Assembly (NCBI GenBank): GCA_913055635.1
Contig: CAJXLK010000001.1
Span: 1 to 64,000 of the forward strand
Length of the DNA: 64,000 bases
Source: an uncultured Bacteroidota bacterium
Lineage (GTDB): Bacteria; Bacteroidota; Bacteroidia; Bacteroidales; UBA12077
Direction of reading: 5' to 3'
Shown here: one piece after another, positions 35,785 to 45,505 of the stretch
How the letters are laid out: each line of letters opens with the position of its first letter
Position numbering within the stretch: the first letter of the stretch is position 1
The notes under the pieces: model-generated
The model's input: the letters and a program-made list of their open reading frames with translations, nothing else
What the model was told of the DNA's origin: nothing
Databases searched by the model: none
Program-made: the position numbers and the translations under genes

Positions 35785-36197
35785 GGCGTAAGAGATTTTA
35801 GTATGTGAATAAGCAGAAACAGCTCATTCCGGTCTTTATAGAATGACCAGATCAAATATCAGAAGATGTTTGATAAGTAGGACGCCTGATTAACTGGTTT
35901 TGTTACAGGCAGGTTAGAAAATTGATGCTTTTTTCAGCCCGGGGGAACTGATCAGCGATGTTCTGGTGAGCACTCCTGCAGCCACCGCTATGATATGGTG
36001 GGTGAGGACCAGGTGGACCAGCAGGCAGTTGTTGATCAGCAGGAAGTTGTTGACCGGCAGGCAGTTGATGACCAGCAGGCAGTTGTTGATCAGCAGGAAG
36101 TTGTTGACCGGCAGGCAGTTGATGTCCAGCAGGCAGTTGTTGATCAGCAGGAAGTTGTTGACCGGCAGGCAGTTGATGACCAGCAGGCAGTTGTTGA
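35785..36197. repeat. Tandem repeat seeded at the BipA stop codon
   Basis: From 35995 to 36196 there are nested units of TTGTTGATCAGCAGGAAG, TTGTTGACCGGCAGGCAG and TTGATGACCAGCAGGCAG; three 54-bp blocks are nearly identical. On the minus strand the repeat begins at the BipA stop codon (TGATCAACAACTGCC), so it looks like an expansion of the gene's 3' end. An apparent long frame across it (QLPAGQQLPADQQL) is a repeat artefact. From 35785 to 35990 there is no gene. Confidence 0.9.
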
Positions 36198-38012
36198 TCA
36201 GGCACTGGCACCCGCTTTGCTGAGGCGCTTGCGCTCGTGTTCATCCAGGATGATCTTCCGCAGGCGGATTGACTTCGGGGTGACCTCGATGTATTCATCC
36301 TTGTTGATGTATTCCATGGCTTCTTCCAGCGAGAATTTGGTAGCCGGGGTTAAAACCACTTTTTCATCCGATCCGGCAGCCCGGAAGTTCGTCAGTTTTT
36401 TGGTTTTGGTTACGTTGACCACCAGGTCATTCTCCCTTGAATTCTCGCCAATGACCTGACCGGCGTACACCCGCTCATTGGGTTCAACGAATAGACGGCC
36501 GCGGTCCTGCAGTTTGTCGATGGAGTAAGGCACAGCCGTTCCTGTTTCCATGGCGATGAGCGAGCCGTGCTGGTTTGGGTCCATATCGCCTTTCCAGGGC
36601 TCGTAGGCATGAAAGCGGTGGCTGATCACCGCTTCCCCGCCGGTGTAGGTCATGATCTGATTGGTCATCCCGATCATTCCCCGGGCCGGTATTTTGAATT
36701 CCATCGCCGTGCGGTCGCCCCGGTTTTCAATGTTGATGGTTTCGCCCTTGCGTTGAGAGACCAGCTCTATGACGGTACCGGCATAAGATTCGGGCACATG
36801 GATGGTAAGCAGCTCCATGGGTTCATGCTTGCGGCCTTTTTCCTCCTTCAATATGACCTGGGGCTGCCCGAGCTGGAACTCGTAGCCTTCGCGGCGCATG
36901 GTTTCCACCAGGATGGAAAGATGAAGCACACCCCGGCCGTATACGTTCAACTTTTCCGGCGATTCGGTCTCCTCAACCCGCAGGGCCAGGTTCTTTTCCG
37001 TTTCCAGGAAAAGTCTGTCCCTCAAATGCCGGGAGGTGACAAATTTGCCTTCCTGCCCGTAGAAAGGTGAATCATTGATGGTGAACAGCATGCTCATGGT
37101 GGGTTCATCAATGGTAATGGGGGGAAGGGCTTGCGGATTTTCTGGATCGGCAATGGTATCGCCGATCTCAAAGCGCTCGGGCAGCAGCACCGCCACGATC
37201 TCGCCGGCATCCAGGGGTTGGGTTACTTTTTCCTTACCCAGCCCTTCAAAAGTATAGATGTCCTTGATCTGGGAAGTGAACATCTGGCCGTTGCGGCGCA
37301 CCACAGACACCTGCATACCCGGTCGCACCCTGCCGCGATGGACCCGGCCGATGGCAATGCGCCCCAGGTAAGGGGAATAGTCGAGCGAGCTGACCTGCAG
37401 CTGCAGACCGCCCGGGTTATCCTGGGGTGCAGGAATCTGCTCCAGGATGGTGTCCAGCAAATAGGAGACATCCGGGGCGGGCTGGCGATAATCGCCTGCC
37501 ATCCATCCTTCCTTGGAAGAACCAAAGACGGTGGGGAAATCAAGCTGCTCTTCACTGGCATCCAGGGTATACATCAAATCGAACACCGCTTCCTGAACCG
37601 CTTCCGGGGTGCAGTTGGGTTTGTCAACCTTGTTGATCACCACGATAGGTTTGAGGCCTATCTCAAGGGCTTTTGCCAGAACAAAACGCGTCTGGGGCAT
37701 GGGCCCTTCAAAAGCATCGACCAACAACAGAACCCCGTCGGCCATGTTCAGCACCCGCTCTACTTCACCCCCAAAATCCGAGTGGCCCGGGGTGTCAATG
37801 ATGTTGATCTTGGTCTCCTTGTAGCGAACCGAGATGTTTTTCGATAAAATGGTGATGCCCCTTTCCCTTTCCAGGTCATTGGTGTCAAGCACCAGGTCCT
37901 GTACTTCCTGATTCTCGCGAAAAAGCTTGACCTGTTGAAGGATCCGGTCAACCATCGTGGTTTTGCCGTGATCCACATGGGCAATCAGGGCTATATTTCT
38001 GATGTTCTGCAT
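36198..38012 (-). CDS. typA: Ribosome-associated GTPase BipA/TypA
   Basis: The 604-residue GTPase belongs to the elongation-factor-like family acting on the ribosome, in late 50S assembly and stress or cold responses. Motifs: G1 AHVDHGKTT (11-19), RGITILSKN (G2), DTPGHSDF (G3), NKVDKP (G4), then EF-G-like domains III and V and the BipA-specific C-terminal domain. The ATG at 38012 is preferred over one 21 codons upstream because it gives the usual family start ([19 protein letters not shown]). A repeat tract begins exactly at its stop codon. Confidence 0.96.
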   Translation of the reverse strand: MQNIRNIALIAHVDHGKTTMVDRILQQVKLFRENQEVQDLVLDTNDLERERGITILSKNISVRYKETKINIIDTPGHSDFGGEVERVLNMADGVLLLVDAFEGPMPQTRFVLAKALEIGLKPIVVINKVDKPNCTPEAVQEAVFDLMYTLDASEEQLDFPTVFGSSKEGWMAGDYRQPAPDVSYLLDTILEQIPAPQDNPGGLQLQVSSLDYSPYLGRIAIGRVHRGRVRPGMQVSVVRRNGQMFTSQIKDIYTFEGLGKEKVTQPLDAGEIVAVLLPERFEIGDTIADPENPQALPPITIDEPTMSMLFTINDSPFYGQEGKFVTSRHLRDRLFLETEKNLALRVEETESPEKLNVYGRGVLHLSILVETMRREGYEFQLGQPQVILKEEKGRKHEPMELLTIHVPESYAGTVIELVSQRKGETINIENRGDRTAMEFKIPARGMIGMTNQIMTYTGGEAVISHRFHAYEPWKGDMDPNQHGSLIAMETGTAVPYSIDKLQDRGRLFVEPNERVYAGQVIGENSRENDLVVNVTKTKKLTNFRAAGSDEKVVLTPATKFSLEEAMEYINKDEYIEVTPKSIRLRKIILDEHERKRLSKAGASA

Positions 38013-38084
38013 GATACGATTGAATTCGGTGTTCGATAAAGATCTGCAAAGATAAGAACTATTTTGGATTGACAAGAGGGGGGA

Positions 38085-38180
38085 TGAATAAATGATTGAA
38101 TGCCTGCCCCGACGTAGGCGGGGATTGAATGGGGAAATGCTAAAATGCCTGCCCCGACGTAGGCGGGGATTGAATGATAG
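38085..38180. repeat. Two CCTGCCCCGACGTAGGCGGGG elements
   Basis: Two nearly identical copies of GCCTGCCCCGACGTAGGCGG followed by GGATTGAATG lie 50 bp apart in the leader region of typA, with short ATGATTGA units around them. From 38181 to 38275 nothing is recognised. Confidence 0.88.
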
Positions 38181-38275
38181 AATTGAAGCATATAAATAAA
38201 TAAAGGAGGTGGGGGTGGCGCGAAATTTAGGGGATTTTGGGATTTTGGGAATTAGGGTGGATTAGAGGAGATGAT

Positions 38276-38935
38276 TTACTGCAGGGATTTGTGGAGGGTA
38301 TGGCCGCCGGTGCTTCCATCGGTATGGCTGAAGTTCTGGTCGCCGGAGCTTTCATCAGTATAACCCAGTGACTGGAGGTACCTCTTATAACGGCGATTGA
38401 ACACGGGGACCATGATTTCCCGGTATCCCTGGTCTTTCCATTTCTGCCGGTAGTTGGCATATAGTGAGGCGATGCCTTTCAGGTCTTTGTATTTCAATGC
38501 CATATAATCCAGCTTGATCTCGACAATGTCCGGGGCCTTCACCTCATAAAGGCAAATGCCTACCGGTTGCAGATTGTGCATGGTGAAGATGGCCTGGCAA
38601 TTTTCCAGGTTGATGGATCGCCAGTGGGGATAATATTTCTCGATGTCTTTGTGGTAATGGTTGAAAAAAGCCTTTACAAATTCAGAATGGTTGGCAGGGA
38701 TTTCCAAAAGGCTGAAAAATCCCCGGTGAGACATCAGGCGCACCAGGTGATAAACATCCACCAGGGCAATGAGGGCGTTTACGATGCATACCGGGTAGGC
38801 CTGGGTAAGATAGCCATATACCGAGAACGTAGTGGCCCCCATCAGGTTGAGCACCCTCAACCGGAAAGTGTTGCTGACCGTCAGCGAGATCAGCCAAAGC
38901 AGGGAGCCTGTATATCCGATGTATTCTGCTATCAT
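38276..38935 (-). CDS. YgjV-like membrane protein with soluble C-terminal domain
   Basis: The 219-residue protein has an N-terminal three-helix membrane part (about 3-70) with the YgjV-like EYIGYTGSLLWLISLTVSN and TFSVYGYLTQAYPV segments, then a soluble domain (about 80-200: MHNLQPVGICLYEVKAPDIV, EIKLDYMALKYKDLKGI) that may be a GNAT-like fold. The start at 38935 follows a purine-rich GGACGGGACGCT; an ATG 30 codons earlier would add an unlikely tail. The membrane part is probably a small-molecule carrier; function unproven. Confidence 0.7.
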   Translation of the reverse strand: MIAEYIGYTGSLLWLISLTVSNTFRLRVLNLMGATTFSVYGYLTQAYPVCIVNALIALVDVYHLVRLMSHRGFFSLLEIPANHSEFVKAFFNHYHKDIEKYYPHWRSINLENCQAIFTMHNLQPVGICLYEVKAPDIVEIKLDYMALKYKDLKGIASLYANYRQKWKDQGYREIMVPVFNRRYKRYLQSLGYTDESSGDQNFSHTDGSTGGHTLHKSLQ

Positions 38936-39490
38936 AGCGTCCCGTCCATGAAAAACCCGCGCGAAATTAATAAATCTTACCCCTGTGGCAAATACCCCTG
39001 ACATGAAATGGCCCCACCTCTTCATAATTTTTGATGACCCCGCTTAGCGGGGTAAGATTGAACACTTGCCATGGAACCTTCCGGGAAAAAGGGAAGGCGG
39101 ATGTTTGATGGATGGAGATTGTATTGGATTTTTCATGTGATTTTTTTTATTTTATTTATTCTTGTGGAAGTTTTCCCGGATGAAGTTTTTTCCGGTTGAA
39201 GTTTTCCGGAGGAAGTTTTATCCGGTGAAAGTTTTTCCCGGTTGAAGTTTTCCGGTTGAAGTTTTTCCCGGTTGAAGTTTTCCGGAGGAAGTTTTATCCG
39301 GTGAAAGTTTTTCCCGGTTGAAGTTTTCCGGAGGAAGTTTTATCCGTTGAAAGTTTACCGGATGAAGTTTACCGGATGAAGTTTTATCCGTTGAAAGTTT
39401 TCCCGGTTGAAGTTTTCCGGATGAAGTTTTTCCCGGAGGAAGTTTTGCCCGACGAGTCGGGTCAGGATCCGCGAGGGTTTAAAGAATTTG
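38936..39490. repeat. CCCCGCTTAGCGGGG copy and GAAGTTTTTCCCGGTT tandem repeat
   Basis: One palindrome lies at 39038-39052. From 39165 to 39450 run about eighteen 14-18 bp units (GTTTTTCCCGGTTGAA, GTTTTCCGGAGGAA, GTTTTATCCGGTGAA). No gene is visible. Confidence 0.88.
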
Positions 39491-39545
39491 AATTATAATG
39501 GGCCGGCCCCGGGTTTTCAGGGGCGGCAAAAAAATACCATCAGCC

Positions 39546-39911
39546 ATGAGCAAGAAGAACAAGAAGAAGAACAAAAAGAAGCAGGGGAGTGGAGGAATGG
39601 TTTACTCGACCGATCCCAATTTTGACCCTTCATCTGAAGAAGCCGGGCAGGAGGAGACCCTCCCGCCGCAGCAGCAGGATTTGAGGGTCAGCCTGGACCG
39701 CCGTCAGCGGAAGGGCAAGGAAGTGACCCTGGTCACCGGATTTGTTGGCAACAGCGAAGATTTGAAGGATCTGGGCAAGGAGCTCAAGACCAAACTGGGC
39801 GTTGGAGGTTCGGTGAAACATGGTGAACTGTTGATTCAGGGCGATTTTCGCGATGATGTGCTGCAATTGCTTTCCGAGAGGGGCTATAAGGTGAAGAAGG
39901 CCGGAGGCTGA
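39546..39911 (+). CDS. SUI1/eIF1-family translation factor (YciH-like)
   Basis: The 121-residue protein has a Lys-rich N-terminal tail (MSKKNKKKNKKK) and the SUI1 fold: RVSLDRRQRKGKEVTLVTGF, LKDLGKELKTKLGVGGSVKH, ELLIQGDFRDDVLQLLSERG. Bacterial members help select the start codon. The ATG at 39546 is chosen because upstream codons encode no domain. Confidence 0.9.
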   Translation: MSKKNKKKNKKKQGSGGMVYSTDPNFDPSSEEAGQEETLPPQQQDLRVSLDRRQRKGKEVTLVTGFVGNSEDLKDLGKELKTKLGVGGSVKHGELLIQGDFRDDVLQLLSERGYKVKKAGG

Positions 39912-40145
39912 GTTTTCAATCACCAAACAAAATAGGTCGCTCCCGGAATGAATGGGCTTTAAAGGATTAGAGGGACCTGGTGAAAATCCTTGCCGTTCAG
40001 GTGTTCAACAAACTGAATACATGGCGTTTGACCCGGTCCTCAAGCACACCGGGAAGAATTTTTTGGCAGAGAATGTTCATCAAGGCAGGGAATCTCAGAA
40101 AATTGTTCTACTTTTGCGGCTCATTAATTTAGAGTCCTACCAACA

Positions 40146-41867
40146 GTGAAGAATTTATTCAGACAAGCCGGACTGGATGAACCAATTGTTCATGCCCTCG
40201 GCGAGATGGGATTTGAAACGCCCACCCCTATACAGGAAAAAGTCATCCCCCATATACTGCAATCGAGTGAAGATCTGATCGGCCTGGCCCAGACGGGAAC
40301 CGGCAAGACAGCGGCTTTTGGTCTGCCGGTAATCCAGCAATGCGATTTGGACAGCCCGCAGACCCAAATCCTCATTTTGAGTCCCACCCGTGAGCTTTGC
40401 CTGCAGATCACCCGTGAGTTGAAGCATTATTCACGGTATCTGGGGACCCTGGGGGTAGTGCCCGTATATGGCGGGGCCAGTGCCCAGGAGCAGATCCGGG
40501 CTTTGAAGTCGAATGCGCAGGTGGTGGTTGGCACGCCGGGGCGGGTGCTTGATCTTTTGAACCGGGGGAAGCTCAGGATTGGCAACATCTCCCGCCTTAT
40601 ACTGGATGAAGCCGATGAGATGCTTTCCATGGGTTTTAAGGATGAGTTGGATGCCATCCTTGAAAAGGCCGGTTCCGACCGGCAGGTGTTGCTTTTCTCT
40701 GCCACCATGCCAAAAGCCATTGGGCAGATTGCGCGCCGTTACATGAATGCCCCGGTGGAAATTTCGGTTGGGCGGAAAAACAGTGGCGCTGAAAACATTC
40801 AACACATCTGTCATTTGGTTCGTCCCCGTTACCGCTACCAGGCCCTTCGCCGGGTGATCGATGCCCACCCGGGCCTCTCGGGCATCATCTTTTGCCGCAC
40901 CCGCCGCGAGACCAGGGAGGTGTCAGAACAACTGATGCAGGATGGCTATAGCGCCGATGCCCTGCATGGGGATCTTTCCCAAAGCCAACGCGACATCATC
41001 ATGCATAAGTTTCGCCTGGGCCACCTCAAAATGCTTGTAGCCACAGATGTAGCCGCCAGGGGCATCGATGTGAACGATTTGAGCCACATCATCAATTACA
41101 ACCTTCCGGATGATCCCGAGGTGTATATCCATCGCACGGGACGAACCGGGCGGATCGGAAAAAAAGGCATCGCCGTTTCACTGGCTCATCCCGCAGACAC
41201 CGGCAAAATAAAAGCCATTGAGAAACTGGCCGGCAAAACCATGGAGATGCAAAAATTGCCAGATGCCCGCCAAATCGTGGAAAACCAAATATTAAACTAT
41301 ACCGAACAGTTTGCCCGGGCCGGGGAAAATCAGCAGGGCCAGCCCAACCTGCAGCGTTTTCTTCCCCAGGTGATGGAAAAGCTCCAGGATATGGATCGGG
41401 AAGCCATCATCCAGCGGTTGATTTCCCTGGAGTTTAATCGCCTGTTGAGCGACTATGAGGATGCCCCCGACCTGAATGCTGACGCTCACCAAAATGCCGG
41501 TAAGCGCAAGAACGGGAAGGACCCCTCGGGCAATAAAAATGCTTCCCCGGGGAAATCTCAAAGCAAGACCCAGCGCAAGAACCGCTCCCGCCGCAAGGAA
41601 GCCAGAGAAGGAATGCAGTTTGCCCGCCTGTTCATCAACAAAGGCAAAAAACAACAGCTGGATAAACGGGGCCTTATGACCATGATCGGCCATAAGGTGA
41701 ACAACCATTCCATCGAGATCGGTCACATCGACCTCCAGAACAATTTCACCTTCTTTGATATTGATGCCCGCTATGAAAACCAGATATTGAAGGCATTCAA
41801 AAATGCCCGCTTTAACGGGACCCCCCTGAAAATTGACCGGGCGAAACACCAACCCCATGCTACATAG
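40146..41867 (+). CDS. DEAD-box RNA helicase with DbpA-type RNA-binding domain
   Basis: The 573-residue helicase starts at GTG (40146). Motifs: Q motif FETPTPIQ (23-30), motif I AQTGTGKT (48-55), Ia PTRELCLQ, II DEAD (154-157), III SAT, VI HRTGRTGR. After a basic linker (about 430-495) comes a C-terminal RRM-like domain similar to DbpA/CsdA (RLFINKGKKQQLDKRGL, FTFFDIDARYEN). It probably remodels rRNA or mRNA in ribosome assembly or cold adaptation. A dbpA- or deaD-like name is possible but not certain. Confidence 0.93.
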   Translation: MKNLFRQAGLDEPIVHALGEMGFETPTPIQEKVIPHILQSSEDLIGLAQTGTGKTAAFGLPVIQQCDLDSPQTQILILSPTRELCLQITRELKHYSRYLGTLGVVPVYGGASAQEQIRALKSNAQVVVGTPGRVLDLLNRGKLRIGNISRLILDEADEMLSMGFKDELDAILEKAGSDRQVLLFSATMPKAIGQIARRYMNAPVEISVGRKNSGAENIQHICHLVRPRYRYQALRRVIDAHPGLSGIIFCRTRRETREVSEQLMQDGYSADALHGDLSQSQRDIIMHKFRLGHLKMLVATDVAARGIDVNDLSHIINYNLPDDPEVYIHRTGRTGRIGKKGIAVSLAHPADTGKIKAIEKLAGKTMEMQKLPDARQIVENQILNYTEQFARAGENQQGQPNLQRFLPQVMEKLQDMDREAIIQRLISLEFNRLLSDYEDAPDLNADAHQNAGKRKNGKDPSGNKNASPGKSQSKTQRKNRSRRKEAREGMQFARLFINKGKKQQLDKRGLMTMIGHKVNNHSIEIGHIDLQNNFTFFDIDARYENQILKAFKNARFNGTPLKIDRAKHQPHAT

Positions 41868-41974
41868 CACGATTTTTTGATTTCCTTGTGGTTTTTCATT
41901 GATTTTTAGTCAAATGGAAAGAAAATTGGGTCAATTGTAGTTATTTTGCTGTGGGGTTGCTATTTTTGCCGGAT

Positions 41975-42613
41975 ATGGACTCAATTGAACGCATCACACA
42001 AGAAGCCAGCACCTATTTCAGCCAGGCCCATGCCAGCCACCGCTGGGACCATACCCTTCGGGTTTACCGTTTAAGTCACCAGATTGGGGAAAAAGAAGGG
42101 GCAAATCTGGAGATTCTTCTTCCTGCTGCCTTGTTGCATGATATAGCGAGGGCACGGGAGGATGCCTCGAAAGGCGGGCTTTGTCATGCCCGGGAAGGGG
42201 CCCGCATGGCTGGTGAAATGCTTCGCGGGCTGCAATGGCAGGAACGAAGCGTAGAGGCTGTGGTCCATTGCATTGCCGCCCACCGGTTTCGCAATGAGGT
42301 GACCCCCCAGACCCTGGAGGCCAGGGTTTTGTTTGATGCCGATAAGCTGGATTCGATCGGGGCAGTGGGCATCGGGCGCGCCTTCCTTTTTGCCGGTGAA
42401 ACGGGCGCCCGCCTTCACAACAAAGACATCAACCCCGAAGATGCCGCGGCTTACGGCCTGGAAGATACAGCCTACCGCGAATACCTGGTCAAACTAAGCC
42501 GCGTGAAAGACCGAATGATGACCCCTACGGGCAAAGACATGGCCCTGGAGCGCCATCAGTTCATGGAGAAGTTTTTCGAGCGCCTCAACCACGAATACGA
42601 TGGTTGGGTTTGA
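41975..42613 (+). CDS. HD-domain phosphohydrolase
   Basis: The 212-residue protein has an HD fold: His22 and His26 in SHRWDHTLRV, HD at 55-56 (LLHDIARA), VVHCIAAHRF and DADKLDSIGA. It should be a metal-dependent phosphohydrolase of nucleotides or ppGpp-like molecules; substrate unknown. The ATG at 41975 is chosen; a GTG eight codons earlier is an alternative. It is followed by a tandem repeat tract. Confidence 0.88.
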   Translation: MDSIERITQEASTYFSQAHASHRWDHTLRVYRLSHQIGEKEGANLEILLPAALLHDIARAREDASKGGLCHAREGARMAGEMLRGLQWQERSVEAVVHCIAAHRFRNEVTPQTLEARVLFDADKLDSIGAVGIGRAFLFAGETGARLHNKDINPEDAAAYGLEDTAYREYLVKLSRVKDRMMTPTGKDMALERHQFMEKFFERLNHEYDGWV

Positions 42614-42910
42614 TTCTTGCGCCTTTAAATCGGTTATGCTGAATGAAACCCTCATGCACCGACTAGCACAAAAGGTAATGAATAAAACATGAGGGTTCCA
42701 TGGCGGCGATCTACATAGCAGCGGCCCACCTGGCAACGACCCACCTGGCAGCGATCTACCTGACATCGAACTACATAGCAGCAACCCACATAGCAGCAAC
42801 CCACCTGGCAGAGACCCACATAACAGCGATCTACATAGCAGCGGCCCACCTGGCAACGACCCACCTGGCAGCGACCGGCAGTGCTGAGGCATATATAGCA
42901 GCGACATACA
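42614..42910. repeat. 27-bp tandem repeat after the HD-domain gene
   Basis: About eight units such as GCGATCTACATAGCAGCG, GCCCACCTGGCAACGACC and CACCTGGCAGCGA are arranged with a 27-bp period and a larger duplication. The tract is open on both strands, giving artefact frames of repeated peptides. No gene. Confidence 0.9.
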
Positions 42911-43043
42911 TTACCTGATGCTGGTTGAAAATTTTTGATTTTATTCTAATGGGTGGTTGATCATAATAATTATATATTGACGATCAATCAACAATTAAAC
43001 AATGTTGCTCTTTTACTGGGATTGATTTGACAGAACAGCTTGG

Positions 43044-43141
43044 TCAAAATCAACCAACATTTAGAGTTTAACGCTCGACCCCTACACAGGCAAAGAAGCT
43101 ACACAGTCTTCGTCAAAATCAACCAACATTTAGAGTTTAAC
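43044..43141. repeat. Two copies of the ACCAACATTTAGAGTTTAAC motif
   Basis: TCAAAATCA followed by ACCAACATTTAGAGTTTAAC occurs twice, about 70 bp apart (43043-43072 and 43113-43141). Diverged copies are at 17491-17510, 47990-48017 and about 52846-52862. From 42911 to 43040 no gene is visible. Confidence 0.75.
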
Positions 43142-43163
43142 CCAATTTTTTACAAATTAAAAT

Positions 43164-43236
43164 ATTGAATATTAGGCATTAGTGTATTTTTGCATCATTT
43201 AACTAAAATTATAGTTGCATAACTAAAAATTTAGTT
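43164..43236 (+). promoter_or_regulatory. Promoter and twin operator of the BlaI/BlaR operon
   Basis: A Bacteroidota-type promoter (ATTG 43164-43167, TATTTTTG 43185-43192, 17-bp spacer) is followed by two dyads: AACTAAAATTATAGTT (43201-43216) and AACTAAAAATTTAGTT (43221-43236), 20 bp apart. They lie about 100 bp upstream of the blaI-like gene, where BlaI/MecI repressors bind. The second dyad has 7-bp perfect arms. Inferred from position and symmetry. Confidence 0.6.
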
Positions 43237-43332
43237 GTATAATTGTATGTAGAGTGAATGAAAAAATGCCTGCCATTCATTGAGCTGGTAGGTGGGATGG
43301 TGGAATTGAACCACAATTAAAACCAACGATAT

Positions 43333-43752
43333 ATGAAGAACAAAGATATAAAGTCGCTTACCCGGTCGGAGGAACAGGTTATGCAGATATTGTGGGACCT
43401 GGGCAAGGGGTTTGTCCGGGATATCCGCGAGCAGATGAGCGCCCCCCGTCCGGCATACAACACAGTGTCCACCATTGTGCGGATCCTGGAAAAGAAAGGC
43501 TTTGTGTCGCACCAGGCCTATGGCAATGCCCATCAGTACTTTCCGCTGGTTACCAAAGCTGAATATTCAAAAAACCGCATCAAATCGCTTTTAAAAAATT
43601 ATTTCAAAAACTCCTACAGCGAGCTGGTTTCCTTCTTTGCCCGGGAGCAGAACATGTCGGTTCAGGAGATGGAGGAGATCATGGAGATCATGGACCAGCA
43701 GATCAAAAGCCAACAGAACCAGGGCAGCAGCGGAGAACAGAAATCTGAATAG
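43333..43752 (+). CDS. BlaI/MecI/CopY-family repressor
   Basis: The 139-residue protein has the BlaI winged-helix (LTRSEEQVMQILWDLGKGFV, APRPAYNTVSTIVRILEKKG, FVSHQAYGNAHQYFPLV) and an acidic C-terminal dimerisation helix. BlaI dimers repress a sensor/beta-lactamase-type operon until the BlaR sensor cleaves them. The next gene, 44 bp away, encodes an M56 (BlaR-type) protease, consistent with this. The target beyond this pair is unknown; no beta-lactamase gene is seen. Confidence 0.92.
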   Translation: MKNKDIKSLTRSEEQVMQILWDLGKGFVRDIREQMSAPRPAYNTVSTIVRILEKKGFVSHQAYGNAHQYFPLVTKAEYSKNRIKSLLKNYFKNSYSELVSFFAREQNMSVQEMEEIMEIMDQQIKSQQNQGSSGEQKSE

Positions 43753-43796
43753 GCAGCACCCCATTTTGGCAACGACATACAGAAAATCAAATCATT

Positions 43797-45128
43797 ATGA
43801 CAAATATTGTAAATTATCTTTTGGAATCGGCAGCAGCCCTGGCGTTATTTTATCTTGTGCACCGTTTGTTCATCGCAAACCGGACGCCCTTCGCCTGGCA
43901 AAGGCTGTTTTTATTGGGCGGCATATTTTTCTCAGCCCTGCTGCCCCTGTTTCACATCTCCCTGAGCCCGGAATCGCCCCTGGCAGCTTTTCCTCATTTG
44001 TTGCTGGATCCTGTGGTGGTTTCCGCCGGATCAAACGTCGAATCGGCTACCGGGGCTTTCTCCGGATACAGCCCTGCAGATGCCGGGATAATCCCTTCTA
44101 TGTTGTATTACACCTATTGGGCGGGTGTTTTAGCCGTAACAGCATTGCTTTTTCACCGCATCTTCAAAATCATTCAAATGCGAAGGGTTGGCCGCACACA
44201 CCATCATGGCCAATACCAGCTGATAGCCCTGGACAGGGATACGCCTACCTTTTCCTTTTTCAATCAGATCTTCATAAGAAAAGAGGAAATGAAGGACCCT
44301 CAGACCCGTTATTACATCCTTTCGCATGAGCTGGTGCATGTCAGGCGGCTCCATTCTCTGGACAACCTTTTCGCCGAGATGGTGTCTGCCGTCCAGTGGT
44401 TCAACCCTTTTATCTGGCTTCTGCGCAGGGAGCTGAAGCAGGTACACGAGTATGAAGCCGACCGGGCTGCCCTGGACCGGGCCGGCAATGTCCATCAATA
44501 CACTTCCCTGCTTTTCCGCCAGACATTCGGCATACCCCATATATCACCCGTCAACCATTTCCATTCTTCCATTAAAAAACGATTGCTTATGTTACGAAAA
44601 TCGAAATCCATTACCGATCCAACCAGGGCCCTGATTTTTATCCCTCTGGTGGTTGCTCTGATCCTTGTCTTCGCCTGTTCGGAAAAAACGAACAAGAACG
44701 AACAGCCACAGAAGCAGGAAACCGTCACCAGCAAAGAAGCCGGGGCAGTATCCCAGCAGAAAGACCAAAAAAGCAAAGGCCAGATCGATACCGATGATGT
44801 GTTCATTGCTGTTGAAGAGATGCCTGAATTCCAGGGAGAGGGAGTGGCTGGCTTCAGGAGATACATACAACAGCAGGTTACCTACCCTGAGGAAGCTGCG
44901 GAAAAGGGCCTGGAGGGAAATTCTTTCATCAAATTCATTGTGAACACCGAAGGTGTGGTGGAAAATATTGAAGTCGCCCGAAGTTCGCACGAGATGCTGG
45001 ATCAGGCTGCGATTGAGGCAATAGAAGGCGCTCCAAAGTGGAAGCCAGGCAAGCAGGATGGCCATAAAGTGAAGGTCCGGTTTACCATGCCCGTTGCCTT
45101 CAGGCTGTCTGATAAGCAGAATAGATAA
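43797..45128 (+). CDS. BlaR1-type M56 protease with C-terminal TonB domain
   Basis: The 443-residue protein has three N-terminal membrane helices, the zinc-protease motif HELVH (177-181, ILSHELVHVRRLHSLDN) of M56 peptidases, another helix near 280-300, a polar Gln/Lys linker and a TonB_C domain (FRRYIQQQVTYPEEAAEKGL, FIKFIVNTEGVVENIEVARS, APKWKPGKQDG). So instead of the penicillin-binding sensor of classical BlaR1 it carries a TonB-like C-terminus, common in Bacteroidota. It would cleave the BlaI repressor on an unknown signal. The gene ends with an intrinsic terminator. Confidence 0.92.
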   Translation: MTNIVNYLLESAAALALFYLVHRLFIANRTPFAWQRLFLLGGIFFSALLPLFHISLSPESPLAAFPHLLLDPVVVSAGSNVESATGAFSGYSPADAGIIPSMLYYTYWAGVLAVTALLFHRIFKIIQMRRVGRTHHHGQYQLIALDRDTPTFSFFNQIFIRKEEMKDPQTRYYILSHELVHVRRLHSLDNLFAEMVSAVQWFNPFIWLLRRELKQVHEYEADRAALDRAGNVHQYTSLLFRQTFGIPHISPVNHFHSSIKKRLLMLRKSKSITDPTRALIFIPLVVALILVFACSEKTNKNEQPQKQETVTSKEAGAVSQQKDQKSKGQIDTDDVFIAVEEMPEFQGEGVAGFRRYIQQQVTYPEEAAEKGLEGNSFIKFIVNTEGVVENIEVARSSHEMLDQAAIEAIEGAPKWKPGKQDGHKVKVRFTMPVAFRLSDKQNR

Positions 45129-45175
45129 TTCTGTGACCAGCCGGAAGCCTGAATCCTTTCAGGATCTTATTGATT

Positions 45176-45211
45176 CCCCTGTTGGCGCTGCCATCAGGGG
45201 CTTGTTTTTTG
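45176..45211 (+). terminator. Intrinsic terminator after the BlaR-type gene
   Basis: CCCCTGTTGGC pairs with GCCATCAGGGG around a GCT loop, with one mismatch, followed by CTTGTTTTTTG. The stem begins about 50 bp after the stop codon. The rest of the gap to 45505 has no gene, only a two-fold GAGACAGCCC repeat. Confidence 0.82.
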
Positions 45212-45505
45212 CTTTTAACGGGGGGTGGCGGATGTTTTTTTATTTGGCGTTTGGGAGTATGTTTGAATATTGGCACGATGCTTTATATTTGTCATTGGAA
45301 TCTGTAGTGGGTTTGTTTCCCGATGAATTCATGCCAGCTTACGGGGTATGTTGGTTTCCGCCCGTATTCCGGGCCTCCGAGACAGCCCCGGAGATGCCCT
45401 GTTTTTTTCAGTGTCCCACTGAGACAGCCCGGGAGGTGTGGCGGTTTTCCTCAGCGACCGGTAAACGTCAGTAATGTAGATATCTATCAAAGAAGGAACA
45501 GGTCT

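Noticed and set aside
35903-36298. Long frames encoding [18 protein letters not shown] repeats
   Set aside because: Produced by the tandem DNA repeat and overlapping the BipA gene; open on both strands, so an artefact.
42700-42918. Repeat-encoded frames on both strands after the HD-domain gene
   Set aside because: 27-bp tandem DNA repeat; both strands are open because of the repeat.
45094-45474. 126-codon frame after the BlaR-type gene
   Set aside because: It overlaps the end of the BlaR-type gene and crosses an intrinsic terminator; no domain.
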